Shown: positions 8,011 to 17,821 of the stretch, one piece after another
Layout: the number at the start of each line of letters is the position of its first letter
Numbering within the stretch: position 1 is the stretch's first letter
NCBI GenBank assembly: GCA_039640495.1
Contig: CP046864.1
Location: forward strand, 496,001-560,000
DNA from: Rhodobacteraceae bacterium IMCC1335
Lineage (GTDB): Bacteria; Pseudomonadota; Alphaproteobacteria; Rhodobacterales; Rhodobacteraceae
Direction: 5' to 3'
Length of the DNA stretch: 64,000 bases
The notes under the pieces: generated by a model
Database searches by the model: none
What the model was told of the DNA's origin: nothing
The model's input: only the letters and a program-made list of their open reading frames with translations
Program-made: the position numbers and the translations under genes

Positions 8011-10860
8011 GTGCCTTTTACCCCAACCGACTATCTGCCTTATGACTTTGCAAATCGCCGCCATATTGGCCCATCGCCGCAGGAAATGCAGAAAATGCTT
8101 GGGCTGCTTGGGTGCGATACGCTGGATGCGTTGATCGATGATACGCTGCCCAAATCGATCCGCCAAAGCCAGCCACTTGATTTTGGCAAGGCCAAATCTG
8201 AGCGCGAGCTTTTGCATCACATGCGCTTGACCGCGTCAAAAAATAAAGTGCTTAGCAGCTTGATTGGGCAGGGCTATTACGGCACCGTTACGCCACCGGT
8301 GATCCAGCGGAATATTTTAGAAAATCCGGCATGGTATACGGCCTATACCCCCTATCAGCCAGAAATCAGCCAAGGCCGTTTGGAAGCATTGTTAAATTTT
8401 CAAACCATGGTCACCGATTTAACCGGGCTTGAAATTGCCAATGCCTCGCTGCTGGATGAAGCGACGGCTTGCGCGGAAGCGATGACAATGGCGCAACGCG
8501 TTGCCAAATCAAAAGTCAAAGCGTTTTTCGTGGATGAAAATTGCCATCCGCAAAATATAGCCGTGATGCAAACCCGGGCCAAACCCCTGGGGATTGAGGT
8601 GATTGTAGATGCGCCTGAACGTATGGTTGCGGATCAGGTATTTGGCGCGATTTTTCAATATCCGGGCACCTATGGGCATGTGCATGATTTCACGCAAGCG
8701 ATTGCCGATTTGCATGCGGCAAAAGCCATCGGAATAATCTGCGCGGATCCGTTGGCGTTGACGCTTTTGAAAGAGCCCGGCGCTATGGATGCTGATATCG
8801 CCGTTGGCAGCACGCAGCGCTTTGGCGTGCCGGTTGGCTATGGCGGTCCGCACGCGGCCTATATGGCCAGCAAAGAAGCTTATAAACGGGCCATGCCGGG
8901 GCGCATTGTGGGCGTGTCGATCGACAGCCATGGGGGCAAAGCCTATCGCCTGTCTTTGCAAACCCGCGAGCAACATATCCGCCGCGAGAAAGCCACCTCA
9001 AACGTCTGCACAGCGCAAGCGCTGTTGGCGGTGATGGCGTCTTTCTATGCAGTGTTTCATGGCCCTGAAGGCTTGAAAGCGATCGCGCAGCGGATCCATC
9101 GTAAAACCGTGCGGCTGGCCAAAGGCTTGGAAGCTGCGGGGTTCAAAGTAGAGCCGGCGGCGTTTTTTGACACCATCACTGTGCATGTCGGGGTACTGCA
9201 AAAAACGGTGATGCAGGCCGCGGTGGCCGAAGGGGTTAATTTGCGCGCCGTGGGCGCGGATAAAGTGGGCATCTCGCTGGATGAACGGACGCGCCGCGCC
9301 ACCACTGAAGCGGTGTGGAGGGCCTTTGGAATCACCCATGCAGATGATGATTTAAGCCCCGATTATCGGGTGCCAGAGACCCTGCATCGACGCAGTAAAT
9401 ATTTGGAACATGATGTGTTTCATATGAATCGTGCGGAAACCGAGATGATGCGGTATATGCGCCGCTTGGCCGATCGTGATCTGGCGCTAGATCGGGCGAT
9501 GATTCCCTTAGGCTCCTGCACGATGAAGCTGAATTCAGCGGCTGAAATGATGCCGGTAAGCTGGCGCGAATTCTCTTTGCTGCATCCGTTTGCGCCAAAA
9601 GATCAGGCGCTGGGCTATGAAGAAATGATTGCGGATCTATCGGATAAATTGTGCCAAATTACCGGCTATGATGCGATTTCAATGCAGCCAAATTCAGGCG
9701 CGCAAGGGGAATATGCGGGTCTATTAACGATCGCTGAATATCACCGGTCGCGCGGTGAGGGGCATCGCAATATCTGCCTGATTCCAACCTCGGCGCATGG
9801 CACTAACCCGGCCAGCGCCCAAATGGTGGGCTGGACGGTTGTGCCCGTCGCCTCGGCTGAAAACGGCGATATTGATGTTGCAGATTTTAGGGCCAAAGCG
9901 AAACAGTACAGCCAGGATTTGGCAGGTTGCATGATCACCTATCCCTCAACCCATGGCGTGTTTGAAGAAACCGTGCATGAAGTCTGCGGGATCATTCATC
10001 AGCATGGCGGCCAGGTCTATATCGATGGCGCGAATATGAACGCGATGGTTGGCCTGTCGCGCCCGGGTGATTTGGGCGGTGATGTCAGCCATCTCAATTT
10101 GCACAAGACCTTTTGTATTCCCCATGGCGGGGGCGGGCCGGGCATGGGCCCAATTGGCGTGAAAGCGCATTTAACGCCGCATCTACCAGGGCATCCAGAA
10201 GGTGAAGGCGAGGTGGGGCCGGTCTCTGCAGCACCATTCGGCTCGCCGTCATTATTACCAATCAGCTGGGCCTATTGTTTGATGATGGGCGGTGAAGGCC
10301 TTACCCAAGCTACGCGGGTTGCGATCTTAAATGCCAATTACATCGCCAAGCGGCTCGAAAGCGCGTTTGATGTTTTGTATAAAGGTCCAACGGGCCGCGT
10401 GGCGCATGAATGCATTTTGGATGTACGACCCTTTGCCGATAGCGCCGATGTGAGCGTGGACGATATTGCAAAACGCCTGATTGATTGCGGATTTCACGCA
10501 CCAACGATGAGCTGGCCGGTTTCGGGCACGCTGATGGTTGAGCCGACGGAATCTGAAACCAAAGCCGAGCTAGATCGCTTTTGTGATGCGATGCTTGCGA
10601 TCAGAAGCGAAATTGCCGAGATCGAGGCGGGCCGCATGGATCCGACGAATAACCCGCTGAAAAATGCGCCGCATACGTCGAATGATCTGATTGGCGATTG
10701 GCATCGCCCGTATAGCCGCGAGCAAGGCTGCTTCCCGCCCGGTGCGTTCCGCGTTGATAAATATTGGCCACCGGTGAACCGTGTCGATAATGTTTACGGG
10801 GATCGCAATCTGGTTTGCACCTGCCCGCCAATGTCAGATTATGCGCAAGCGGCAGAATAA
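8011..10860 (+). CDS. gcvP: Glycine dehydrogenase (decarboxylating), P protein
   Basis: A 949-residue single-chain P protein that decarboxylates glycine and loads the aminomethyl group on GcvH. It holds two homologous halves. The N-terminal half has RRHIGPS and the degenerate PLP domain, and the C-terminal half has the PLP lysine K699 in [40 protein letters not shown] and [12 protein letters not shown] mark the active site. The start is GTG at 8011, supported by the immediate [19 protein letters not shown]-terminus and a nearby GGAGTG ribosome site. The full-length form is typical of proteobacteria rather than the split form of Firmicutes. Confidence 0.97.
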   Translation: MPFTPTDYLPYDFANRRHIGPSPQEMQKMLGLLGCDTLDALIDDTLPKSIRQSQPLDFGKAKSERELLHHMRLTASKNKVLSSLIGQGYYGTVTPPVIQRNILENPAWYTAYTPYQPEISQGRLEALLNFQTMVTDLTGLEIANASLLDEATACAEAMTMAQRVAKSKVKAFFVDENCHPQNIAVMQTRAKPLGIEVIVDAPERMVADQVFGAIFQYPGTYGHVHDFTQAIADLHAAKAIGIICADPLALTLLKEPGAMDADIAVGSTQRFGVPVGYGGPHAAYMASKEAYKRAMPGRIVGVSIDSHGGKAYRLSLQTREQHIRREKATSNVCTAQALLAVMASFYAVFHGPEGLKAIAQRIHRKTVRLAKGLEAAGFKVEPAAFFDTITVHVGVLQKTVMQAAVAEGVNLRAVGADKVGISLDERTRRATTEAVWRAFGITHADDDLSPDYRVPETLHRRSKYLEHDVFHMNRAETEMMRYMRRLADRDLALDRAMIPLGSCTMKLNSAAEMMPVSWREFSLLHPFAPKDQALGYEEMIADLSDKLCQITGYDAISMQPNSGAQGEYAGLLTIAEYHRSRGEGHRNICLIPTSAHGTNPASAQMVGWTVVPVASAENGDIDVADFRAKAKQYSQDLAGCMITYPSTHGVFEETVHEVCGIIHQHGGQVYIDGANMNAMVGLSRPGDLGGDVSHLNLHKTFCIPHGGGGPGMGPIGVKAHLTPHLPGHPEGEGEVGPVSAAPFGSPSLLPISWAYCLMMGGEGLTQATRVAILNANYIAKRLESAFDVLYKGPTGRVAHECILDVRPFADSADVSVDDIAKRLIDCGFHAPTMSWPVSGTLMVEPTESETKAELDRFCDAMLAIRSEIAEIEAGRMDPTNNPLKNAPHTSNDLIGDWHRPYSREQGCFPPGAFRVDKYWPPVNRVDNVYGDRNLVCTCPPMSDYAQAAE

Positions 10861-10963
10861 GGCCTTGATTTTGCAAGCCCGCGCTTGGCGCCGCTGAACT
10901 GTTTGTTTGGCGGCGGCATGGTGCCTTATTTTTGCTGGCGCAGTTAGAGACTTGAACCCTGAT

Positions 10964-10980
10964 TGGGAACGTGGTTTCCA
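10964..10980. promoter_or_regulatory. Weak palindrome upstream of xylB (possible LacI-type operator)
   Basis: TGGGAAC GTG GTTTCCA is an inverted repeat with a single mismatch, 28 bases before the xylB start. Sugar operons of this kind are often controlled by LacI-family regulators that bind such sites, but no regulator gene is adjacent and the spacing (odd centre) is unusual. Low confidence. Confidence 0.25.
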
Positions 10981-11007
10981 TAAGCTGAGACTTATCTGGG
11001 GGCGCAG

Positions 11008-12468
11008 ATGGACGCATGCTTTCTTGGGATTGATTTGGGTACGTCGGGGCTTCGGGCGTTGCTTGTCACGAAATCGGGTGAAATCATTGGCGAGGGAGAG
11101 GCGCATTATAGCGTTTCAAACCCGGCCGATGGCTTTAGTGAACAGGATCCTGCAGATTGGGTTTTGGCCTGCCAAGTCGCCTTGGGCGCGCTGCGGCAGG
11201 CCTTCCCAGAAGCGTATCGCAGCGTTGCTGGTATTGGCGTGGCAGGGCATATGCATGGCGCCACTTTGCTTGACGCGGCCGGCGCGGTGCTGCGCCCTTG
11301 CATTTTATGGAATGACACGCGCAGCCATGCCGAGGCCGCCGCATTAGACGCTGTGGAAAACCTGCGCGCCTTATCCGGTAATATTGTTTTTCCTGGCTTC
11401 ACCGCGCCAAAATTAATGTGGGTTGCGCGGCATGAGCCTGAGATCTTTGCCAAAATAAAGCGCGTTTTGCTGCCCGCCGCCTATCTCAGTTTTTGGTTAA
11501 CCGGTGAAGCCGTGGCAGATCTATCAGATAGCGCTGGTACCGCGTGGTTGGATGTGGGGGCGCGCGATTGGTCGCCGGCGCTTTTGGCGGCCTCTGGCAT
11601 GACATTGGGTCAGATGCCACGGCTGGTCGAAGGCTGTGCTTGCGCGGCTAAGCTGGATCCCGCGCGCGCCGCCGAATTGCACTTATCACCAGAGGCGCAT
11701 GTTGTTGGCGGAGCGGGAGATAATGCCGCGGCCGCCTGCGGGGTCGGGGCGCTTGATGAGGGCGATGGTTTTGTGTCGCTGGGGACTTCGGGCGTGTTGC
11801 TGGCCGCGCGCGATGGCTATGCACCTTTGCCGGCTTCGGCGGTGCATACGTTTTGCCATGCGGTGCCCGATCGCTGGTACCAGATGGGGGTTATCCTTTC
11901 GGCCACTGATAGTTTGAACTGGCTGTCAAATATAACGGGCTGCAGCCCTGCAAAAATGACGCAGGCTTTGGGTAAGACGCTTACAGGCCCCTCAGATGTG
12001 AAATTTTATCCCTATCTTTCGGGGGAGCGTACGCCACATAATGACGCGCAAATTCGCGGTGGTTTTGCCGGGATTGGGCACCGCAGCTCTCAGCAGGATA
12101 TGACGCAAGCGGTTTTGGAAGGTGTCAGTTTTGCATTGCGTGATTGCCTTGAGGCGTTGCGAAAAACCGGTGCGAATCCACAATCCCTGCTGGCGATTGG
12201 CGGGGGCACAGCGTCCGATTTTTGGCTGCAAACGCTGGCAACCGTTTTGAATCTGCCGCTTGATCTGCCTAAATCGGGTGAGTTTGGCGCGGCGCTTGGC
12301 GCGGCGCGACTTGCCATCGTGGGGATCACCAAACTACCCCCTGAACAGGTGATGACCAAACCCGAAATTGCCCGCCGCATCCTGCCCAATGCGGCGTTAC
12401 AAACAGAATATGAGAAAGCCTATCGCCATTTCGCGACCCGGTTTGAATATGTGAAGGAGTTGCAATGA
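11008..12468 (+). CDS. xylB: Xylulokinase (FGGY family)
   Basis: A 486-residue FGGY carbohydrate kinase that phosphorylates D-xylulose to xylulose 5-phosphate. The N-terminal phosphate loop [16 protein letters not shown], the [10 protein letters not shown] substrate region, [11 protein letters not shown], and the second-domain [14 protein letters not shown] and [13 protein letters not shown] motifs fit XylB. The ATG follows GGGGGCGCAG. The last codons overlap the xylA start (ATGA at 12465-12468), indicating translational coupling. No xylose transporter or XylR gene lies next to it in this window, so uptake must be encoded elsewhere. Confidence 0.95.
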   Translation: MDACFLGIDLGTSGLRALLVTKSGEIIGEGEAHYSVSNPADGFSEQDPADWVLACQVALGALRQAFPEAYRSVAGIGVAGHMHGATLLDAAGAVLRPCILWNDTRSHAEAAALDAVENLRALSGNIVFPGFTAPKLMWVARHEPEIFAKIKRVLLPAAYLSFWLTGEAVADLSDSAGTAWLDVGARDWSPALLAASGMTLGQMPRLVEGCACAAKLDPARAAELHLSPEAHVVGGAGDNAAAACGVGALDEGDGFVSLGTSGVLLAARDGYAPLPASAVHTFCHAVPDRWYQMGVILSATDSLNWLSNITGCSPAKMTQALGKTLTGPSDVKFYPYLSGERTPHNDAQIRGGFAGIGHRSSQQDMTQAVLEGVSFALRDCLEALRKTGANPQSLLAIGGGTASDFWLQTLATVLNLPLDLPKSGEFGAALGAARLAIVGITKLPPEQVMTKPEIARRILPNAALQTEYEKAYRHFATRFEYVKELQ

Positions 12469-13772
12469 AACATCCGTTTTTTGAAGGGTTTTCGCCCATA
12501 GAATATGAAGGTCCGGACAGCACGAACCCGATGGCGTTTCGACATTATAATCCCGATGAAGTGGTGCTGGGCAAGCGGCTGGAAGATCACTTGCGCTTTG
12601 CGGTTGCTTATTGGCACAGTTTTGCCTGGGAAGGCGGCGATCCCTTTGGTGGCCCGACGTTTGAGCGGCCGTGGCACCCACAAAATTCGATGGAAAAAGC
12701 GCGTCTGAAAGCCGATATCGCTTTTGATATGTTTGCGCTTTTGGGGCAGCCCTATTTTTGTTTTCACGATGCGGATATTCGCCCTGATCAAGGCAATTTT
12801 GCCGATAATTTGGCAAGTTTGAACGAGATCACCGATTATATTGGCGCTAAAATGCTAGCGGGGGGGCCGAAACTGCTTTGGGGCACCGCGAATATGTTCA
12901 GCCATCGGCGTTGGATGGCCGGGGCTTCCACCAATCCTGATCCTGATATGTTCGCTTTTGCGGTGGCAACGGTCAAATCCTGCATCGATGCCACGCATAA
13001 ACTTGGCGGAGAAAACTACGTTTTGTGGGGTGGGCGCGAAGGTTATGAAACCCTGCTCAACACCGATTTGGGCGCAGAACTGGACCATATGGGGCGGTTT
13101 TTGAACATGGTTGTCGATTACAAACATAAAATTGGTTTTAAAGGCACCATTTTGGTGGAACCAAAACCGCAAGAACCCTCGAAACATCAATATGATTATG
13201 ATGCGGCCACATGTATCGGTTTTTTGCGCAAATACGGGCTTGAGAATGAGGTGAAGCTTAATCTCGAGCAAGGCCATGCGATCCTTGCGGGGCATTCTTT
13301 CGAACATGAGTTGGCTGTGGCGGCGGCAGAAGGCATGTTGGGGTCGATCGATATGAACCGCAATGATTACCAGTCGGGCTGGGATACGGATCAATTTCCC
13401 AATAACGTCCCGGAAGTGGCGCTGGCCTATTATCATATACTAAAAAGCGGTGGTTTCAGCACGGGTGGTACGAATTTTGACGCGAAATTACGGCGCCAAT
13501 CCTTAACGGCTGAAGACCTGCTGGCCAGCCATATCGGTGCGATGGATATTTGCGCGCGCGGCTTGAAAGCCGCCGCGGCGATGTTGGAAGATGGCGGATT
13601 GGAAACGGCCTTGAAACAGCGCTATGCGGGCTGGCAAACGCAAGAGGCGCAAAACATGCTGGCCAGTGATTTTGATCAAATCACCGCGCGTGTTTTTAAC
13701 GAGGGTATCAACCCAGAACCGAAATCAGGGCGGCAAGAGGTTTTGGAAAATTACGTTAACCGATTTGTCTAA
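12465..13772 (+). CDS. xylA: Xylose isomerase
   Basis: A 435-residue class II xylose isomerase, converting D-xylose to D-xylulose with two divalent metal ions. The catalytic pair His101 and Asp104 sits in [10 protein letters not shown]. The metal-ligand segments [35 protein letters not shown] and [19 protein letters not shown] are intact. It starts inside the stop region of xylB (ATGA overlap), preceded by AAGGAG, so both are translated from one message. The two encoded steps take xylose into the pentose phosphate pathway. Confidence 0.98.
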   Translation: MKHPFFEGFSPIEYEGPDSTNPMAFRHYNPDEVVLGKRLEDHLRFAVAYWHSFAWEGGDPFGGPTFERPWHPQNSMEKARLKADIAFDMFALLGQPYFCFHDADIRPDQGNFADNLASLNEITDYIGAKMLAGGPKLLWGTANMFSHRRWMAGASTNPDPDMFAFAVATVKSCIDATHKLGGENYVLWGGREGYETLLNTDLGAELDHMGRFLNMVVDYKHKIGFKGTILVEPKPQEPSKHQYDYDAATCIGFLRKYGLENEVKLNLEQGHAILAGHSFEHELAVAAAEGMLGSIDMNRNDYQSGWDTDQFPNNVPEVALAYYHILKSGGFSTGGTNFDAKLRRQSLTAEDLLASHIGAMDICARGLKAAAAMLEDGGLETALKQRYAGWQTQEAQNMLASDFDQITARVFNEGINPEPKSGRQEVLENYVNRFV

Positions 13773-13845
13773 ATCGCAGGGCGCCTGAAACCTGCTCATG
13801 CTTTTGGTCGACCGCTTTTGGCAGCCTGCCAACATCCTGCCGATT

Positions 13846-13998
13846 TTAAAACCGGTTGAGATTATCGATGTCGGGGCGGCGTATATGCAATGTTCTGAGG
13901 CAGTTCTGCCTGAACATCACGGGCTCTTCGTAAGGATGTGCCTGATAAATTGCAGCTACCACCTCCTTGAGCATGGCGTCCGATTGTACGAGAAAAAA
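13846..13998 (-). pseudogene. C-terminal fragment of a NIF3/YqfO-like protein
   Basis: The minus-strand frame reads SDAMLKEVVAAIYQAHPYEE, then PVMFRQNCLRTLHIRRPDID. The AHPYEEP core and the downstream segment match the C-terminal end of short bacterial YqfO/NIF3-like proteins (some annotated as structural toxin protein RtxA). Roughly the first half of a normal protein of about 100 residues is missing: upstream of residue position SDAML the frame turns into unrelated sequence toward a heptamer repeat. The most likely explanation is a decayed gene. Family recognition is from memory, not a database search. Confidence 0.6.
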
Positions 13999-14048
13999 AG
14001 CAGATCTCGATCTAAGGGTACTTACACAGCTTGATCTGTCGTACAATT

Positions 14049-14114
<66 letters not shown>

Positions 14115-14253
14115 ACCCAAAATGTTGCAGACCCTGCGTACGCATGAGGCTAAGGGGCTCGCACGCCTGCCAAGTCAATGCCCTGTTGCCTACCACAGCC
14201 AGCTCCCAATCCTTTGTATTATGCTGCAATATCTGCAGCGTTATACTTATTAA

Positions 14254-14276
14254 GCCGGTCTTGTAGGAAGACCGGC
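14254..14276. terminator. Strong hairpin, possible terminator of the minus-strand winged-helix gene
   Basis: GCCGGTCTT (14254-14262) pairs perfectly with AAGACCGGC (14268-14276) around a GTAGG loop. It lies about 80 bases beyond the stop of the gene at 14357-14665. On the minus strand the stem is followed by TTAATAAGTATAA, a weak T-tract, so termination there is plausible but not certain. Confidence 0.5.
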
Positions 14277-14356
14277 CTATGTGGTTTTGCAAAAGCCTCA
14301 TTCTTGACCGCCCGCTGTCAAAGCGTTTTTGCGGCTCATGGGCAGAGCCCAAGCCA

Positions 14357-14665
14357 TCAGCCTTGTGCCTGCACTTCCTGCAAAACATAATTTCGTGTTT
14401 TGAAACCGCGAGCGGGTTTCATAAACCCTTTGCCCAAAAGCGATTTGAATGCACGGTGATAGGTTGCATGCGAAATATCGCGCGCCAAAGTATGGCGGGA
14501 AAGATCATGCGCGACAAACTCTCCATCTTCACCGGCCACGTCGGTTGCTGCATATAAGATATCGCGCTCGGTTTGGGAAAGCGTATGCAACCCCTCATTC
14601 TTTTCCATATCTTTAATCATGGCGCGCAAATGAATTAATTGTGTGAAATGTCTCAAACTGGTCAC
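14357..14665 (-). CDS. Small winged-helix (MarR-like) regulator
   Basis: A 102-residue protein. After a short N-terminal helix (LIHLRAMIKDMEKNEG) it shows LSQTERDILYAATDVA, a helix-turn-helix stretch with ARDISHATYHRAFKSLLGKG, and a short wing ending FKTRNYVLQE. This layout suits a minimal MarR-type winged helix similar to small regulators found in Rhodobacteraceae. It has no dimer-forming C-terminal helices of a full MarR protein. It sits alone between the decayed repeat region and an AT-rich gap. The gene could govern its own promoter or a distant target; nothing indicates which. Confidence 0.65.
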   Translation of the reverse strand: MTSLRHFTQLIHLRAMIKDMEKNEGLHTLSQTERDILYAATDVAGEDGEFVAHDLSRHTLARDISHATYHRAFKSLLGKGFMKPARGFKTRNYVLQEVQAQG

Positions 14666-14936
14666 CCTAAAAAAATAAAAAAAATACTAGAACGAGGCTA
14701 AAATAAACACCTCTAAAACTGAATTTTACAGAAGAAAAAAGCAAAAATAAAGCAGAAAACCTTTCGGGATGAGAAAAATGTAAATTTTTCTACTGGCGGC
14801 GGGATCAGGACTGCAGAGCTTGCGCGTGTTGAGATGCTTGATCAGCGCAGGGCAGGCGTTAAATACGCCTGAGAGGAGAAGGCAGGAACGCGCACCATGT
14901 TGGCGCGGCTGCCCTTTTGCTTGGCCGTTGTATTTG
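14666..14936. other. AT-rich intergenic region with a palindrome
   Basis: No gene is supported here. The first 130 bases are clearly richer in A+T than the neighbours and form the upstream region of the minus-strand winged-helix gene. AGAAAAAT (14772-14779) and ATTTTTCT (14784-14791) form a perfect inverted repeat with a 4-base spacer, which could be a regulator site. The remainder (14800-14936) shows nothing recognisable. Confidence 0.4.
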
Positions 14937-14977
14937 ATAAAAAATGGCCAGCCGCGTTATAAATGCGCAGCTGGCCG
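14937..14977 (-). terminator. Rho-independent terminator of the minus-strand pyrimidine/ABC operon
   Basis: GGCCAGC (14946-14952) pairs with GCTGGCC (14970-14976), with inner GCG/CGC pairs. Read on the minus strand the stem is followed by ATTTTTTATC. It lies about 50 bases past the stop of the substrate-binding protein gene, the last gene of the unit. Confidence 0.85.
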
Positions 14978-15025
14978 AAGTGAAAAACCTTTGCATGGCC
15001 ATTTCTGGCCGCGTGTTTTCAAGTT

Positions 15026-16018
15026 TTACTTAAGGGCTTTATCGGTGATTGCATGCGTCCAAGCCCCGCTTGGTTTGGCGGTGATCACCGGATCTGACCC
15101 GCCTGCCATCAAGGTTGCCACTGTACGCTCGTAATCGGCCGGGTCCAATGTGCCGTTTGAGCCGGCGGTGAGTTTGGCGATTTCCCCCATCATGCGCACT
15201 TGATGTGCCTCGGTTTGGGCGCCTGATTCATCATTGTCCAACACGATATTTGCGGCCTCACCAGGGTTGGCTTCCGCATATTTCCAGCCCTTCATCGAGG
15301 CGCGTACGAAGCGGACCATTTTATCGGCGAAGGCTGGATCTTTCAGGTTATCTTCCAAAGCATAGATTCCGTCTTCCAAAGTGGCGACGCCCTGATCCTC
15401 ATATTTAAATGTGACCAATTCATCCTCGGATACTCCGGCATCCAAAACCTGTCCAAATTCATTATAGGTCATGGTGGAAATGCAATCGGCTTGGCGCTGC
15501 AACAGTGGATCCACGTTGAAGCCTTGGCGCAACACGGTAACCCCATTATCGCCACCCTCGGTGGAAATACCTTCCTGGCTCATCCAGCTTAAGAAAGGGT
15601 ATTCATTGCCATAGAACCAAACACCGATGGTTTTGCCTTTGAAATCGGCGGGGCTTTTGATCCCTGTATCTTTCCAGCAGGTCAGCATTAAACCTGAGCT
15701 TTTAAAGGGCTGGGCAATATTCACCACAGGCAGACCTTTTTCGCGCGCTGCCAAAGCAGAGGGCATCCAATTCAGCATCGCATCAGCGCCGCCGCCGGCC
15801 AGAACTTGCGGGGGGGCGATATCGGGCCCACCTGGCAAAATTGTGACATTCAGGTCTTCTGCGGCGTAAAATCCTTTGTCCAACGCCACGTAGTAGCCAG
15901 CAAATTGGGCCTGCGTCACCCATTGCAATTGCAGCTTCACATCATCGGCGGCTTGCACGGTGGTGGCTGCGGCTGCAGCCATCAGCGCCAGGGCACTTGA
16001 TAGAATGGTTTTCATCAT
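15026..16018 (-). CDS. ABC transporter substrate-binding protein, NMT1/THI5-like
   Basis: A 330-residue exported binding protein. A signal peptide covers about the first 23 residues (KTILSSALALMAAAAATTVQA), and the mature protein opens KLQLQWVTQAQFAGYYVAL. The NMT1/THI5 family binds pyrimidines, thiamine precursors, sulfonates and similar small molecules. GGPDIAPPQVLAGGGADAM and FKGKTIGVWFYGNEYPF are typical strands of the family. It is the last gene of a transporter set with two permeases and one ATPase, downstream of dihydropyrimidinase. This favours a pyrimidine or hydantoin-type substrate by context only. An intrinsic terminator follows. Confidence 0.9.
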   Translation of the reverse strand: MMKTILSSALALMAAAAATTVQAADDVKLQLQWVTQAQFAGYYVALDKGFYAAEDLNVTILPGGPDIAPPQVLAGGGADAMLNWMPSALAAREKGLPVVNIAQPFKSSGLMLTCWKDTGIKSPADFKGKTIGVWFYGNEYPFLSWMSQEGISTEGGDNGVTVLRQGFNVDPLLQRQADCISTMTYNEFGQVLDAGVSEDELVTFKYEDQGVATLEDGIYALEDNLKDPAFADKMVRFVRASMKGWKYAEANPGEAANIVLDNDESGAQTEAHQVRMMGEIAKLTAGSNGTLDPADYERTVATLMAGGSDPVITAKPSGAWTHAITDKALK

Positions 16019-16058
16019 TTTTCTCCTAGTTGGTTTTGGTGGTTTATCATTTTCTCTG

Positions 16059-16907
16059 CTACGAGCCTCTTTGCGAGGGGTGCCAAAAGGTGACCCCCTT
16101 TTCTATTATTGCGACGGCGCCATAAAATGCGCTTCCCGCCAGCGCAGCAACCACGATTTCTGCCCAGACCATATCAAGCGCCAATTGCCCGACAGAGGCG
16201 GAAATTCGAAACCCCATACCCACGACGGGTGAGCCGAAAAACTCGGCAACAATGGCGCCGATCAGGGCTAGCGTGGTTGAAATTTTTAACCCGTTAAACA
16301 TAAAAGGCATCGCGGCGGGTAGCCGCAATTTTAAAAACGCTTGCGCCGGGCGCGCGGCGTATGTGTGCATTAAATCACGTTGCATGGCTGTGGTTTCGCG
16401 CAATCCGGCGACGGTGTTCACCAGCATTGGGAAAAACACCATGACCACCACCACTGCGGCTTTCGATTGCCAGTCAAAGCCAAACCACATCACTAAAATT
16501 GGCGCGGTACCAATGATTGGAAGCGCCGCGATAAAATTTCCCACGGGTAACAGCCCTCGGCTTAAAAAATCAAACCGGTCCACCAGAAATGCGGTGAGAA
16601 TCGCGGCGCTGCAGCCAATCAGATATCCGCGCAGAGCGCCTTTGAGAAAGGTTTGTACAAAGTCTTTCCAAAGAATTGCCAGATTATCTGCCATAGTGTC
16701 GACCACCAAGGAGGGTGGTGGTAAAATCACCAAAGGCACGTTGAGGCCGCGCACCAGCATTTCCCAAACCAGCAATAAGGTCAGGCCAAACAACGTTGGT
16801 ACGATCACTTTGACCAATCGCGTGCCGGAGGCGGTGCCATTGGCCAGTTTGACATTGAGCGCCCAAGCCGCGATCCAGACCACAATGCTGAAAAAAACAA
16901 TGCTCAT
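16059..16907 (-). CDS. ABC transporter permease (NitT/TauT-like), second of two
   Basis: A 282-residue inner-membrane permease with about six hydrophobic segments and the binding-protein-dependent transport EAA-type loop near TYAARPAQAFLKLRLPAAMP. It belongs to the class that pairs with NMT1/THI5 binding proteins. The start overlaps the stop of the upstream permease gene by ATGA (16904-16907), and the binding protein gene follows 40 bases downstream. It forms the membrane channel, probably as a heterodimer with the neighbouring permease. Confidence 0.92.
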   Translation of the reverse strand: MSIVFFSIVVWIAAWALNVKLANGTASGTRLVKVIVPTLFGLTLLLVWEMLVRGLNVPLVILPPPSLVVDTMADNLAILWKDFVQTFLKGALRGYLIGCSAAILTAFLVDRFDFLSRGLLPVGNFIAALPIIGTAPILVMWFGFDWQSKAAVVVVMVFFPMLVNTVAGLRETTAMQRDLMHTYAARPAQAFLKLRLPAAMPFMFNGLKISTTLALIGAIVAEFFGSPVVGMGFRISASVGQLALDMVWAEIVVAALAGSAFYGAVAIIEKGVTFWHPSQRGS

Positions 16908-17821
16908 GACATTCCCATTTTTTTCAACGTTAGTCTTTGGATCAATCCAACCAGCGCCACCAAACTGGCGGCTACAATCGCGGCCATGAACAAAGCCGAC
17001 CAGATTTGCACGGTCTGCCCATAATAAGACCCAGCCAAAAGTCGGGCCCCTAGGCCGCGCACGGCGCCTGTGGGCAATTCGCCAACAATCGCCCCAACCA
17101 AACTGGCGGCAATTCCAATTTTTAGCGATGCAAAAAGATAAGGCAACGAGGCGGGCAGGCGCAATTTCAGCAGGCTTTGAGGCGCAGAACTGTTATAGGT
17201 CTTCAACAAATCAAGCTGCATCCGATCAGGGCTGCGCAATCCTTTCACCATTCCAACGACCACGGGGAAAAAGCTCAGATAGGCGCTGATAAAGGCTTTC
17301 GGCAATAGGCCTTGGATGCCTATAGAATTCAGCACCACGATGATCATCGGTGCAATGGCCAAAATCGGAATGGTTTGCGAGGCGATTGCCCAAGGCATCA
17401 CACTCATATCCATCGCCCGGCTATGCACAATCCCCACGGCAAGCAAAATACCCATGCCGGTGCCGATTGCAAAGCCAAGCAAGGTAGCGCTCAGGGTGAT
17501 CCATGCGTGAAACACCAGGCTTCGCTTCGAGGTTATTTTTTTCTCAACCGTGGTTTTCCAAAGCTCGCTGGCCACTTGATGGGGTGCAGGAAGCCGCGGG
17601 CGGTCTTGCGAAAAGGTTGCCGCGATGGCGAAACTATTCGTCGCCACAAGCCCAATAGCCGAGAGATCCCTCCGCTCTTTTGCACCGGCCGGAACCACGT
17701 CAGCCCCTGCGCGCTCGGCGGTGGTGAGGGCGGATTTTATATTCATGGGCACCACCGCCACATACCAAGCGGCCAGCAAAGCCAATATAACCGTTAGAAT
17801 GGGCAGCAGCTTTTGTGTCAT
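16904..17821 (-). CDS. ABC transporter permease (NitT/TauT-like), first of two
   Basis: A 305-residue permease with an N-terminal membrane segment (TQKLLPILTVILALLAAWYV), then a soluble stretch, then about five more hydrophobic segments and a loop TYNSSAPQSLLKLRLPASLP that contacts the ATPase. The sequence is only moderately like the following permease, so the pair likely works as a heterodimer. Start and stop overlap its neighbours by ATGA on both sides, which indicates tight translational coupling in a transporter operon. Confidence 0.92.
   Translation of the reverse strand: MTQKLLPILTVILALLAAWYVAVVPMNIKSALTTAERAGADVVPAGAKERRDLSAIGLVATNSFAIAATFSQDRPRLPAPHQVASELWKTTVEKKITSKRSLVFHAWITLSATLLGFAIGTGMGILLAVGIVHSRAMDMSVMPWAIASQTIPILAIAPMIIVVLNSIGIQGLLPKAFISAYLSFFPVVVGMVKGLRSPDRMQLDLLKTYNSSAPQSLLKLRLPASLPYLFASLKIGIAASLVGAIVGELPTGAVRGLGARLLAGSYYGQTVQIWSALFMAAIVAASLVALVGLIQRLTLKKMGMS

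Noticed and set aside
14820..15134. A plus-strand frame of 104 codons overlapping the terminator and the binding-protein gene
   Set aside because: It crosses a clear minus-strand terminator and has no homology.
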